DNA of 5,986 nucleotides from Candidatus Ratteibacteria bacterium (lineage in GTDB: Bacteria; Ratteibacteria; UBA8468; B48-G9; JAFGKM01): contig JAQVEU010000044.1 in NCBI GenBank assembly GCA_028697565.1, forward strand, positions 1 through 5,986, given 5' to 3'. The position numbers were made by a program, and so were the translations under genes. Shown piece by piece: positions 1 to 5,986 of the stretch (positions are counted from its first letter, which is position 1; every line of letters starts with the position of its first letter). The notes under the pieces are model-generated. The model did not search any database, was not told the origin of the DNA, and was given only the letters and a program-made list of their open reading frames with translations.

Positions 1-107
1 TCATCCATCTGCTGTGCGGTCTCTTCAGGAGTAAGCCGGTCATTTATTGCCCAGAAAGGTGTTGGTTTCATTATTACAGGTGGCATCTGAAATTTTTTTC
101 TATCCAT
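1..107 (-). CDS. N-terminal fragment of a possible glycoside-hydrolase-like protein
   Basis: Only the first 35 codons are inside the window; the gene continues past the left edge. The ATG at 107-105 follows a full AGGAGG at ideal spacing, so the start is well supported. The peptide has no signal sequence. It begins MDRKKFQMPP, and a PTPFWAINDRLTPEE segment follows at about residues 16-30. From memory, a proline-phenylalanine-tryptophan start followed by an N-D-x-L-x-x-E-E pattern and an R/Q-Q-x-x-x-M helix is typical of large uncharacterised glycoside hydrolases, some near the GH106 rhamnosidase group, in which this segment opens the catalytic barrel. This is resemblance only; no catalytic residue is visible. 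The gene lies 18 bases downstream of addA on the same strand and is probably cotranscribed. A role in DNA repair is not suggested by the sequence. It could equally be an unrelated hypothetical protein. Confidence 0.6.
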   Translation of the reverse strand, partial: MDRKKFQMPPVIMKPTPFWAINDRLTPEETAQQMD

Positions 108-115
108 ATTCCTCT

Positions 116-121
116 CCTCCT
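116..121 (-). promoter_or_regulatory. Strong ribosome binding site for the partial downstream gene
   Basis: On the minus strand AGGAGG sits 8 bases before the ATG at 107, in the 18-base gap after the addA stop codon. It is the closest match to the 16S anti-Shine-Dalgarno complement in the window and fixes the start of the partial gene. It also suggests that this gene can be translated well, independently of addA. Confidence 0.85.
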
Positions 122-125
122 CTTT

Positions 126-2729
126 TTATACTTCTTTAATGATACCTTTTTTGAGAAAGATAATAAATCTCTTTATTAGTTTTCTGTCAGGAAATATATC
201 CCTTACTGCTTTTTCATATACATCCATCTGCTGTCTAAACTTCTCTATCTCCCCCTCTTCCACTTTGTAGTCATATATACATACCGTATCGTTATCTTCA
301 AGTATAACCCTGTCAATAAAGCCAGTATATATCTTCCCACCTATCCCTGTAATAAAAGGAAGTTCTGAAAATGCCCTGCCTTTTTCACCTGTCTTTATAA
401 CCTTTTTAATTTCAGGGTTTTTCTCAAAATTTTCGTAAATTTTCATCAGTATATCTTTTATGTGTGAAACACTTTCAAAATCCGCCTTTTTCAAATAAAA
501 TATTACCCGCCTATTATATCCATCCCTGTCCTTTATTTCACCTTCGGATATCTCATACATAAGTTTGTGGGCAATACTTCCTAAGACCGTGCCCTCATAG
601 TGATACTCCCCTTTCTCTTTCTCTTCAGTGTAAGAGGTAAGAACATCTGTATAATTTATCTTTTGAGGTAGATATTCCTGATGGACTGTTCTATCTTCTA
701 CCTCTTCTTCAAAAGATACTCCCTTAATGGGAACTGCTGGGAAAGTGGTCTGGAATCGTTCAAGTAGTGTCATCCATATACTTTTGCCCTTCACTCCAGA
801 AATAAAAAGGTATTGACAGGCACGGGTGAGTGCAACATACAATACTCTTAGCTCTTCTTCTTCAAGCATATCTTTGAAACTTTCCTTATAGTTGGCATCT
901 GCCTCTTTCTTTAAAATAAATTTGTAGGGTGGCTCACCTTCCTCTGTTTTTCTGTAAATGATGTTGTCTTTCAGAATAACCTTTCCATCCTCAACATTAA
1001 CAAGAAAGACAACAGGAAACTCAAGTCCCTTGGCATTATGTACTGTGAGAACCCTCACGGCATTTTGGTGCTCGGAAAATATATCTGCCTTTGGTTCTTC
1101 ATCAGAAAGAATCATAGTCCTTAAATTACGGGATATGGTATATAAAGATGTGCCTTTCCATTCATCTAAAATCATTAAAAACTTTTCCACATTTGCCTTT
1201 TGCTGGGTGCTCAAGTTATTCCAGAAGTTCAGTTCTATGAGAACCTTCTCAATCACATCCACAAGATCCTCACTTTTGAGAAGTTCCCGCCATTTATAAA
1301 TCTTATCGGGTGTGATACGACAGACCGAGAGATAAAGATTCCATAAGGCAGTCCTATCAGTAGTGTCAGATAGTGTAAAAATAAGAGAAAGAAGGAACAA
1401 TATCTCCGGCTCTCTATAAAAACCTACCCCCCCTAAAACCACAAAGGGAATACCAACCTCTTTAAGGTACTTCTCAAGAAGTGGGAAGTTTTTCCCTGCC
1501 TTCTTTCTAAGTAGTATGGCAATATCACGAAAGTCAACAGGTCTGAAGGTACCTGCCTTTTTGTCAAATATCTGTTGTTTGCTTCTTATCAGTTCCTGTA
1601 TCTTTCCAAGAACCCATTGATATTCCTCGTTTTTTGCCTCATGGTTGTCTTTCCCTTCAATAAAATTTATTTCTATACAGCCGGACATCTCTATTTTAAG
1701 TCCCGGATAAAGTTTTTCTTCTGTCCATGGAGGGATACCATCAAAAACATTATTTATAAAGTTAATTATCACCTGTGCACTTCTATAATTCTCCTGTAAT
1801 TTCTCCTCAGTACAGTAAAAATTTAAGGACTGTCTTGCTTCATCAAACACCTTTCCTTCTGCCCCCCTGAATTTATATATGGACTGTTTTCTATCACCCA
1901 CAAGAAAAAGACCATATGGTTCGCCCGTCTCTGCCTTCGCCCCGTAGCCAGATAGCCAGTCCTCAGCAAACTTGTATATTATCCGCCACTGTAAGATATT
2001 TGTATCCTGAAACTCATCCACAAATATGAAGTTATTCTTTTCATCAAAGTCCTCAAGTATTGTGAGCGCATCAGGACTGCTGGTAAGTATCCCATATGTC
2101 ATAATCTCAAGGTCGTTAAAATCACACAGTGAAAGTTCATTTTTTATTTCGGACTGGATATTAATAATCTGTCTGCTTAAATAGTTTATTCTTTCAGAAA
2201 GTGTCCCTTCAGGACTTCCAATTGTTGCATATGGGTGTGTTTTTATAATGTCAAAAAGAAGTTTCTTCAACGTATACATCTTAAAGTTCTTTAAGAGTGG
2301 TAGCATCTCTCTTGATACTTCCCTGCCAAGAAAACTGTTGAATGCAATGTGAGACAATAGCCCACTCTGCCGTTCATCTATAATAGTGAAAAATGGGTCT
2401 ATCCCACTGTAAAAGGCAAACCTCTTTAACAAAAGTTGGCAGAATGAGTGTATAGTGGAGATACGTAGTCGCAACATAGCATTTTCTACTTCAACCTTCT
2501 GATGTTCTGAAAGTTGCTGAAAAAGTCCTTCATATATCTTTTCAAGTATACGGCTTTTCATCTCTATGGCTGCCTTTTCTGAAAATGTTACTGCAAGAAT
2601 CTTACGCATATCAGATGCAGGGTCATCTTTTCCTATACAACCGATAAACTGATTGGTTATCCATTGTGTCTTCCCTGTGCCAGCAGATGCCTCAATAATA
2701 ACTGCCTTAAAGTTAAGTTTCTCTTTCAT
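126..2729 (-). CDS. addA: AddA-like ATP-dependent helicase-nuclease subunit (UvrD/RecB family)
   Basis: Predicted motor and nuclease subunit of an AddAB enzyme, which unwinds and cuts DNA from double-strand ends to prepare RecA-loadable single strands. The protein has 867 residues. All superfamily 1A helicase motifs are visible: Walker A ASAGTGKT at 14-21 (Lys20), motif Ia VTFSEKAA at about 47-54, ISTIHSFC near 90, Walker B DEFQDT at 238-243, motif III GDRKQSIYKFRG near 278-289, motif IV ENYRS near 313, motif V TVHNAKGLEFP near 562-572 and motif VI LYVALTRA near 630-637. The C-terminal RecB-type nuclease shows His721, Glu789, Asp806, Asp820, Lys822 and a Q-x-x-x-Y (834-838), so it appears active. 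It is much shorter than Bacillus subtilis AddA (about 1230 residues). An in-frame TTG at 2786 would add 19 residues, but these lie over the conserved AddB C-terminus. The ATG at 2729 has an AAAGG upstream and puts Walker A directly after the start, as in RecB, so I chose it. It overlaps addB by 17 bases. The AddA rather than RecB name rests on the AddB-like partner. Confidence 0.9.
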   Translation of the reverse strand: MKEKLNFKAVIIEASAGTGKTQWITNQFIGCIGKDDPASDMRKILAVTFSEKAAIEMKSRILEKIYEGLFQQLSEHQKVEVENAMLRLRISTIHSFCQLLLKRFAFYSGIDPFFTIIDERQSGLLSHIAFNSFLGREVSREMLPLLKNFKMYTLKKLLFDIIKTHPYATIGSPEGTLSERINYLSRQIINIQSEIKNELSLCDFNDLEIMTYGILTSSPDALTILEDFDEKNNFIFVDEFQDTNILQWRIIYKFAEDWLSGYGAKAETGEPYGLFLVGDRKQSIYKFRGAEGKVFDEARQSLNFYCTEEKLQENYRSAQVIINFINNVFDGIPPWTEEKLYPGLKIEMSGCIEINFIEGKDNHEAKNEEYQWVLGKIQELIRSKQQIFDKKAGTFRPVDFRDIAILLRKKAGKNFPLLEKYLKEVGIPFVVLGGVGFYREPEILFLLSLIFTLSDTTDRTALWNLYLSVCRITPDKIYKWRELLKSEDLVDVIEKVLIELNFWNNLSTQQKANVEKFLMILDEWKGTSLYTISRNLRTMILSDEEPKADIFSEHQNAVRVLTVHNAKGLEFPVVFLVNVEDGKVILKDNIIYRKTEEGEPPYKFILKKEADANYKESFKDMLEEEELRVLYVALTRACQYLFISGVKGKSIWMTLLERFQTTFPAVPIKGVSFEEEVEDRTVHQEYLPQKINYTDVLTSYTEEKEKGEYHYEGTVLGSIAHKLMYEISEGEIKDRDGYNRRVIFYLKKADFESVSHIKDILMKIYENFEKNPEIKKVIKTGEKGRAFSELPFITGIGGKIYTGFIDRVILEDNDTVCIYDYKVEEGEIEKFRQQMDVYEKAVRDIFPDRKLIKRFIIFLKKGIIKEV

Positions 2730-5379
2730 AAGGACACATCCCTTTATAATCGCAGAAATAACAACTTTTGGGGTCTTCAGGGACAAAGGGATATTCTCCC
2801 CGGATAATTTTTTTTGCTGTTTCTTCCAGGAATTCCTCTATCCTATCAAGATAATTCAGTTTTTCATCATAATAAACCTTCTCGTGTTGATTTTTATCCC
2901 CATCTTCCTCTTCAATAAAATCAAAACGCCAGATATTACCTACAATATCACTTCTATCAATCTTATTCTTCCTACAGTACATCCACAGATAAAGAGGTAT
3001 CTGTATATTAAACTTATCAAAAAAGTCCTTTTCTGTATAAGAAGGAGGGTCCGATGTACCTGTCTTTATATCCACAATATATGTCTTGCCTGAAGGGGAC
3101 ATCTCTATCCTGTCTATCTTTCCCGTAAGATGTAAAGACGGGAGTTCTTCTTTTATTTTCTGTTCACCTGCTATAAATTTATATCCATAATGTTTTTTTA
3201 TTATTGAGTTAAACCTGTTTCCAACCTCCTCTGACCGTGTGGTTAAGACATCACTATAAAATGAGGAGATTTTACCTTCCCTATAGTGTCTATCAATCTC
3301 CTTTAATACCCCTTCCCTGAAAAGTCCTATGAGTTTAGTAATGTCTTCTTCTACAATAGTCCTGTTTTCGTATCCCTTAAAGATATTGTCCATTACCCTG
3401 TGTATTATGGTTCCCCAGAGTTCAGGTGTTTCTTCTATCTGTGGTAGTATGTATGGATTTACTTCTTCAACCTGTTCCAGATAAAATCTGTAAGGACATT
3501 TAAGAAGATATTCAAGTCCAGTAACATTTAGATTCAGCACTCCGTCAGTAACAAACTTCTTCATAAATTTATCAATAGAAAACTTTGGACTAAAGATGTT
3601 ATATGGTTTTGAGATAAGGACACCTGTGTCTGGTATTGTGTCCTTATGCATAAAAAGGAATATTGACTTCATCTGGTTTCTGCCCTGTATCTTAGAAGGA
3701 TATGTAAAAATCACCTTTCCATTCTCATTCTTAATACGATATAGGTCCAGCCGTTCCCGTGCCATCCTTAGTCCATAGTCAGTAAGTCCAAGTTGCCTTT
3801 TTATCGTATCAGGAATAAAAAGTTCTTCAAGGGAAGGTGCGCCAGGGATACTTTCTGCTGTTGCCCCACCAACAATACACATTTTTTTCTCCATACCGAC
3901 ACCTTCTTGAACCCCACTCACCCTTACCCCCGCACCTCTGCCCTCTTCACTATCTACCAGTTCAAGGGTCTTTTTCAGTATGTTTATAAACTCCTCTTCT
4001 GAAACAACCATATTCTTTTTCATTTCGTGAAGAACCCTTTGAAACCGCACCTTTACCTCAGGATAACAGGGCCGCCAGCCAAGAATCTCTATCACCTCCT
4101 CTATAGATTTTATCCACTCCTTCAATGGTTTATGTCCACCTTCAATTAGTTTTAATGTCGCCTTAATAGTACTGATATTTTTTGATTTTAATCTATCAAA
4201 GTCCTCCTTTATAAAACCAATTCTGAAAAATTTGTCTCTGGAGCTAATAGAAAAGTTTTCTGCTTCCATATGGTCAATGTTATAAAAATTGGGACAGAAT
4301 AATATATCCATAAGGGTTGTCCAGTCATAGGACCTTTTTAACGTAAATATCTCCAAAAGGGTTGAAATAGAAGCATCCTGAACAAGAGAATAGCCAGGCA
4401 CTATCTCAGAAGGGATGTTGTATCTTTTGAATATCCTCTGGACAACAGGTCTGTAGGAAGGCATACTGGGAAATACAGTGATAATATCATTTAGCGTCCA
4501 GTCCGGATGTTCCTTCAATGCCTGTCCGATAGTTATCACTATCCCCTCTACCTCTTCTGACTGGGAGGCAAAGTTATAACACTCAATATCCGGTTCTCTG
4601 TCTTCACTATAAAATTTTTTTTCTTCCCACTGATATATTTTTTTAAGCCAGGAGTATGTCTTGTCAAGTATGAGTTCCCTGACATCCACAGGTATATTTT
4701 TGCCTTCATAAGAAAAGGAAAATATCGCTGATGGGATATGCCCTATTAGTGCCTGTATAAATGTTCTCTGGTATGATGGTATCTCACAGAAACTGTCAAA
4801 AAGCACATAATTAAATTTTAGACGGCTGATATATTTTGTTGCCTCTTTGTATATATCCTCCATATCTAAAAGGTTTTGGCTTTCCATAAGGGCTATATAT
4901 TCTTTCATCACATCAATGGCAAAAATTACAAGGGACATGTTGTAGTCAAACTTCCATTCAAACCCACATATCTTTTGCTTTATTTCTTCAGGAGAAATCG
5001 TGCCTTCTATAGAAACCTTAATATCCTTTATGAAATGACTTATCGCAAGAGATATACCCGGAAGTGTATGCCCGAATTGTTCATCTGCTTTTCTATCTTT
5101 GAGTATCTGTAAAAGGGTTATATACTTTTCTACATCTGAGATAATTTTTTTATCAGACGCACTATCAAGAATATTCAGTGCCAGTGTTTTGATTGTATGG
5201 GTAGCAGGGAGAAGAGAACCTTTTAAACTTCTTTTATAGTACCTTAACTTGAAGTCCCTGACCTTGCTTATGTGGGGAGATATGTAAAGAACTTCAGATG
5301 GGTCTTTGTTAATAACCTCTTCAATGGCTATATCTGTCTTACCTCTGAAATTAAATGGAAATATTAAAAGTTTTTTCAT
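2713..5379 (-). CDS. addB: AddB-like nuclease subunit with iron-sulfur cysteines
   Basis: Predicted second subunit of the AddAB complex, supplying a nuclease and an inactive helicase-like scaffold. It has 888 residues, against about 1166 in Bacillus subtilis AddB. The N-terminal part keeps a helicase-like layout with eroded motifs: FNFRGKT at 9-15 occupies the P-loop position but lacks the first glycine, VLFDSF at 192-197 replaces Walker B, and a motif V-like segment at about 485-505 is followed by GGATAESIP. The C-terminal nuclease has His660, Glu744/Glu745, Asp756 (GKIDRI), Asp770 and Lys772 (VDIKTG), and Q-x-x-x-Y at 793-797, all as expected for an active site. Cys628 (CPYRFYLE) together with Cys873, Cys876 and Cys882 (C-x2-C-x5-C) matches the AddB four-cysteine iron-sulfur staple around the nuclease fold. 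This pattern is the main reason for calling it AddB rather than RecC. The ATG at 5379 is preceded by AAAGGA and a promoter. It is the first gene of the operon, as in the B. subtilis addB-addA order. Confidence 0.88.
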   Translation of the reverse strand: MKKLLIFPFNFRGKTDIAIEEVINKDPSEVLYISPHISKVRDFKLRYYKRSLKGSLLPATHTIKTLALNILDSASDKKIISDVEKYITLLQILKDRKADEQFGHTLPGISLAISHFIKDIKVSIEGTISPEEIKQKICGFEWKFDYNMSLVIFAIDVMKEYIALMESQNLLDMEDIYKEATKYISRLKFNYVLFDSFCEIPSYQRTFIQALIGHIPSAIFSFSYEGKNIPVDVRELILDKTYSWLKKIYQWEEKKFYSEDREPDIECYNFASQSEEVEGIVITIGQALKEHPDWTLNDIITVFPSMPSYRPVVQRIFKRYNIPSEIVPGYSLVQDASISTLLEIFTLKRSYDWTTLMDILFCPNFYNIDHMEAENFSISSRDKFFRIGFIKEDFDRLKSKNISTIKATLKLIEGGHKPLKEWIKSIEEVIEILGWRPCYPEVKVRFQRVLHEMKKNMVVSEEEFINILKKTLELVDSEEGRGAGVRVSGVQEGVGMEKKMCIVGGATAESIPGAPSLEELFIPDTIKRQLGLTDYGLRMARERLDLYRIKNENGKVIFTYPSKIQGRNQMKSIFLFMHKDTIPDTGVLISKPYNIFSPKFSIDKFMKKFVTDGVLNLNVTGLEYLLKCPYRFYLEQVEEVNPYILPQIEETPELWGTIIHRVMDNIFKGYENRTIVEEDITKLIGLFREGVLKEIDRHYREGKISSFYSDVLTTRSEEVGNRFNSIIKKHYGYKFIAGEQKIKEELPSLHLTGKIDRIEMSPSGKTYIVDIKTGTSDPPSYTEKDFFDKFNIQIPLYLWMYCRKNKIDRSDIVGNIWRFDFIEEEDGDKNQHEKVYYDEKLNYLDRIEEFLEETAKKIIRGEYPFVPEDPKSCYFCDYKGMCPYERET
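2730..2745 (-). promoter_or_regulatory. addA ribosome binding site within a small possible hairpin
   Basis: On the minus strand, AAAGG at 2745-2741 is the best Shine-Dalgarno candidate for the addA ATG at 2729, about 11 bases upstream and inside the last codons of addB. The same bases can fold: AAGGG (2744-2740) pairs with TCCTT (2734-2730), including one G-T wobble, across a five-base loop. That would hide the site until ribosomes finishing addB open it. The pairing is visible; the coupling role is inferred. Confidence 0.45.
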
Positions 5380-5382
5380 ATA

Positions 5383-5388
5383 TCCTTT
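5383..5388 (-). promoter_or_regulatory. addB ribosome binding site
   Basis: On the minus strand AAAGGA ends only 3 bases before the addB ATG at 5379. The match is good but the spacing is short, so initiation may be modest. No better site or alternative start is nearby. Confidence 0.6.
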
Positions 5389-5401
5389 GGTTATGCTTCA
5401 T

Positions 5402-5430
5402 ATTATAATAACACAGAGAGAGTTCTACAA
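5402..5430 (-). promoter_or_regulatory. Sigma70-type promoter for the addB-addA operon
   Basis: Minus-strand -35 box TTGTAG (5430-5425), a 17-base spacer, then a perfect TATAAT -10 box (5407-5402). The -35 keeps only the TTG core. Transcription would start near 5395, leaving a leader of only about 15 bases that carries the addB ribosome binding site. The -10 lies within a 10-bp palindrome (5401-5410). Position, spacing and the perfect -10 support the call; it is untested. Confidence 0.6.
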
Positions 5431-5435
5431 AAAGG

Positions 5436-5464
5436 TTGACTTTGAAAGGATAAGGTGATAAAAT
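5436..5464 (+). promoter_or_regulatory. Sigma70-type promoter for the DUF4321-like gene
   Basis: The -35 box TTGACT (5436-5441) and -10 box TAAAAT (5459-5464) each match consensus at 5 of 6 bases and are separated by 17 bases. A TG one base before the -10 (5456-5457) makes it an extended -10 promoter. Transcription would begin near 5471, giving a leader of about 55 bases before the ATG at 5526. This is the better of the two promoters in the divergent region. Confidence 0.65.
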
Positions 5465-5500
5465 AAGCAGTAGCAAAACATCAGTAAAAGTTATTATGTG

Positions 5501-5516
5501 AGGCACAGAGGCACAA
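5501..5516 (+). repeat. Tandem 8-bp repeat in the leader of the DUF4321-like gene
   Basis: AGGCACAG is followed directly by AGGCACAA (7 of 8 identical). It lies where a ribosome binding site would be expected, but its GAGG (5508-5511) is 14 bases from the ATG, which is too far to be ideal. It may be a scrap of a dispersed intergenic repeat or simply chance. Confidence 0.5.
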
Positions 5517-5525
5517 GTAAATACG

Positions 5526-5783
5526 ATGAAAATTTTATACACTTTACTGATTATTTTTATCTCTGCTTTGATAGGAACTGCATTAGGAGAACTTTTGCTG
5601 CTTTTTCTCCCTCAGGAAACAACCATATATGAGGTGCTTTCATCTTCTATAACGCCCTCATGGAACATTGAAAATCTTGACCTTGTGGTCTTATCCTTCA
5701 GATGTAGTATATCCTTCAATTTCAATATACTTACGCTTGCTGGTATAGTTACAGGGGCTATCCTTTCACTACGCAAGATATAG
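5526..5783 (+). CDS. Small two-helix membrane protein, DUF4321-like
   Basis: An 85-residue protein of unknown function. Residues about 3-28 form a hydrophobic helix carrying G-x-x-L-G-E (17-22). A middle stretch of about 35 residues is less hydrophobic and includes PSWNIENLDL. Residues about 62-82 form a second hydrophobic segment beginning FNFNILTLAG, and the protein ends in Arg-Lys. Length, two membrane segments, the early LGE motif and the asparagine plus LxLAG pattern at the second helix match my memory of the DUF4321 family, found in clostridia and other anaerobes. Nothing in the sequence shows a reaction or a partner. It probably sits in the inner membrane, with the short basic C-terminus suggesting a cytoplasmic end. 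The ATG at 5526 is the only start after an in-frame stop at 5499. Its Shine-Dalgarno site is poor, but a strong promoter lies upstream. It is transcribed away from addB and has no same-strand gene after it in the window. Confidence 0.75.
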   Translation: MKILYTLLIIFISALIGTALGELLLLFLPQETTIYEVLSSSITPSWNIENLDLVVLSFRCSISFNFNILTLAGIVTGAILSLRKI

Positions 5784-5806
5784 AGGCGGGATGGGATGAG
5801 ATTTCT

Positions 5807-5840
5807 AAATCTCCCCTATCCCCTCTTTAATAAAGAGGGG
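5807..5840 (+). repeat. Hairpin repeat copy A
   Basis: The arm at 5807-5819 begins AAATCTCCCC. The stem CCCCTCTTT (5820-5828) pairs perfectly with AAAGAGGGG (5832-5840) around the loop AAT. The right outer arm is missing; copy B starts almost at once. Confidence 0.8.
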
Positions 5841-5842
5841 GA

Positions 5843-5881
5843 AAATCCCCCTGTATCCCCCTTTATAAAAGTGGGAAATTT
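5843..5881 (+). repeat. Hairpin repeat copy B
   Basis: The arm at 5843-5855 begins AAATCCCCC. The stem at 5856-5864 (TCCCCCTTT) pairs with 5868-5876 (AAAGTGGGA), with one C-T mismatch. The outer AAAT can pair with ATTT at 5878-5881. The right arm is shortened. Confidence 0.7.
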
Positions 5882-5895
5882 CTCTCCCCTTTTCT

Positions 5896-5936
5896 TCCTA
5901 TTCCTTCCTTTCATAAAGGAAGGTTAGGATGGATTT
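5896..5936 (-). repeat. Hairpin repeat copy C, inverted
   Basis: Read on the minus strand, the arm AAATCCATCCTAA (5936-5924) leads into a perfect 9-bp stem, CCTTCCTTT with AAAGGAAGG (5923-5915 and 5911-5903). A further TCCTA/TAGGA pairing (5896-5900 with 5925-5929) extends it beyond a small internal loop. It aligns base for base with copy D in register. Confidence 0.75.
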
Positions 5937-5938
5937 CT

Positions 5939-5986
5939 AAATCCCCTCTAACCCCCCTTTATAAAAGGGGGGAATTGGGGGGATTT
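5939..5986 (+). repeat. Hairpin repeat copy D, most complete
   Basis: The outer arm AAATCCCC (5939-5946) pairs with GGGGATTT (5979-5986), and the inner stem CCCCCCTTT (5952-5960) pairs with AAAGGGGGG (5964-5972) around the loop ATA. Between them lie unpaired TCTAA and AATTGG. The element reaches the window edge and may continue, but its two ends already match, so it looks complete at 48 bases. Confidence 0.85.

Larger units (their letters stand above)
5784..5986. repeat. Cluster of dispersed hairpin repeats, no gene
   Basis: This gene-free stretch after the DUF4321-like gene is made almost wholly of related palindromic units. Four copies share one plan: a 13-base arm beginning AAATC, a 9-bp stem, a 3-base loop, and the return stem. 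The third copy is inverted. Bases 5784-5804, rich in G and ending ATTT, look like the right end of a fifth, truncated copy. The junction ATTTCTAAAT occurs both before copy A and between copies C and D. The stems are not followed by T runs, so they are not classical intrinsic terminators, though they could stabilise or end transcripts. They resemble the REP/MITE-like intergenic repeats with AAATCCCC/GGGGATTT ends seen in many bacteria. Confidence 0.8.

Noticed and set aside
2729..2786. Longer addA starting at TTG 2786 with 19 extra residues.
   Set aside because: The extra residues lie over the conserved AddB cysteine cluster in another frame, TTG is a rare start, and the ATG at 2729 gives a RecB-like N-terminus with a usable ribosome binding site.
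2808..2815. Eight-base A tract (minus strand) in addB just before the iron-sulfur cysteines, with another at 4615-4622, as possible phase-variation sites.
   Set aside because: Such runs come from Lys-Lys codons in an AT-rich genome, are of ordinary length here, and nothing else points to switching of a housekeeping repair gene.
3895..3955. Locally G-rich segment in addB encoding a glycine/valine/arginine run, resembling a dispersed repeat inserted in frame.
   Set aside because: The encoded stretch lines up with the conserved AddB motif V-like region (GV-x-V-x-G followed by the IVGG strand), so it is native coding sequence. Its base composition alone does not prove an insertion.
958..5112. 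Several plus-strand open frames of 60-146 codons inside the addA and addB region.
   Set aside because: All are antisense to well-supported conserved coding sequence and show no recognisable domain; they are shadows of addA and addB.
5351..5542. Minus-strand open frame of 63 codons upstream of and overlapping addB.
   Set aside because: It covers the divergent promoters and the start of the DUF4321-like gene, has no ribosome binding site that I can see, and its peptide looks like antisense translation.
5784..5986. CRISPR array or intrinsic terminator in the repeat cluster.
   Set aside because: The repeats are not identical, one is inverted and spacers are absent, so this is not CRISPR. The hairpins lack a following T run, so a standard terminator is not supported, although transcript ending here cannot be excluded.

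Overview
The window is a compact, AT-rich bacterial segment. On the minus strand it holds an operon encoding a two-subunit AddAB-type helicase-nuclease. On the plus strand it holds one small divergent membrane-protein gene, followed by a cluster of hairpin-forming dispersed repeats. Frequent A/T-rich codons, short intergenic gaps, tandem palindromic repeats with AAATCCCC/GGGGATTT ends, and a shortened AddAB suggest an anaerobic, possibly candidate-phylum bacterium. That placement is a weak inference: no rRNA or ribosomal protein marker is present.

Layout. Bases 1-107 (minus) carry the first 35 codons of a gene that runs off the left edge. Its N-terminus resembles a group of large glycoside-hydrolase-like proteins, and it is preceded by the strongest Shine-Dalgarno site in the window. 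Bases 126-2729 (minus) are an AddA-like UvrD/RecB helicase with a C-terminal RecB-family nuclease domain. Bases 2713-5379 (minus) are an AddB-like partner with a degenerate helicase half, an intact nuclease motif set and four cysteines in the AddB iron-sulfur arrangement. The order is addB, addA, then the partial gene. addB and addA overlap by 17 bases, and the third gene starts 18 bases after addA.

Bases 5380-5525 are a divergent control region. Two sigma70-type promoters stand back to back, with -35 boxes only 5 bp apart. One reads into addB, the other into a DUF4321-like two-helix membrane protein (5526-5783, plus). The final 200 bases contain no gene. They hold four related hairpin elements, one of them inverted, and the scrap of a fifth. 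Their stems differ in sequence but keep pairing through compensating changes.

Together AddA and AddB should act as one machine that processes double-strand DNA ends for recombinational repair and degrades foreign linear DNA. Both nuclease sites look intact. I found no convincing sign of a wholly new system. The most interesting points are the covarying repeat cluster, the degenerate P-loop of AddB, the RecB-like short N-terminus of AddA, and the possible coupling hairpin at the addB-addA junction.
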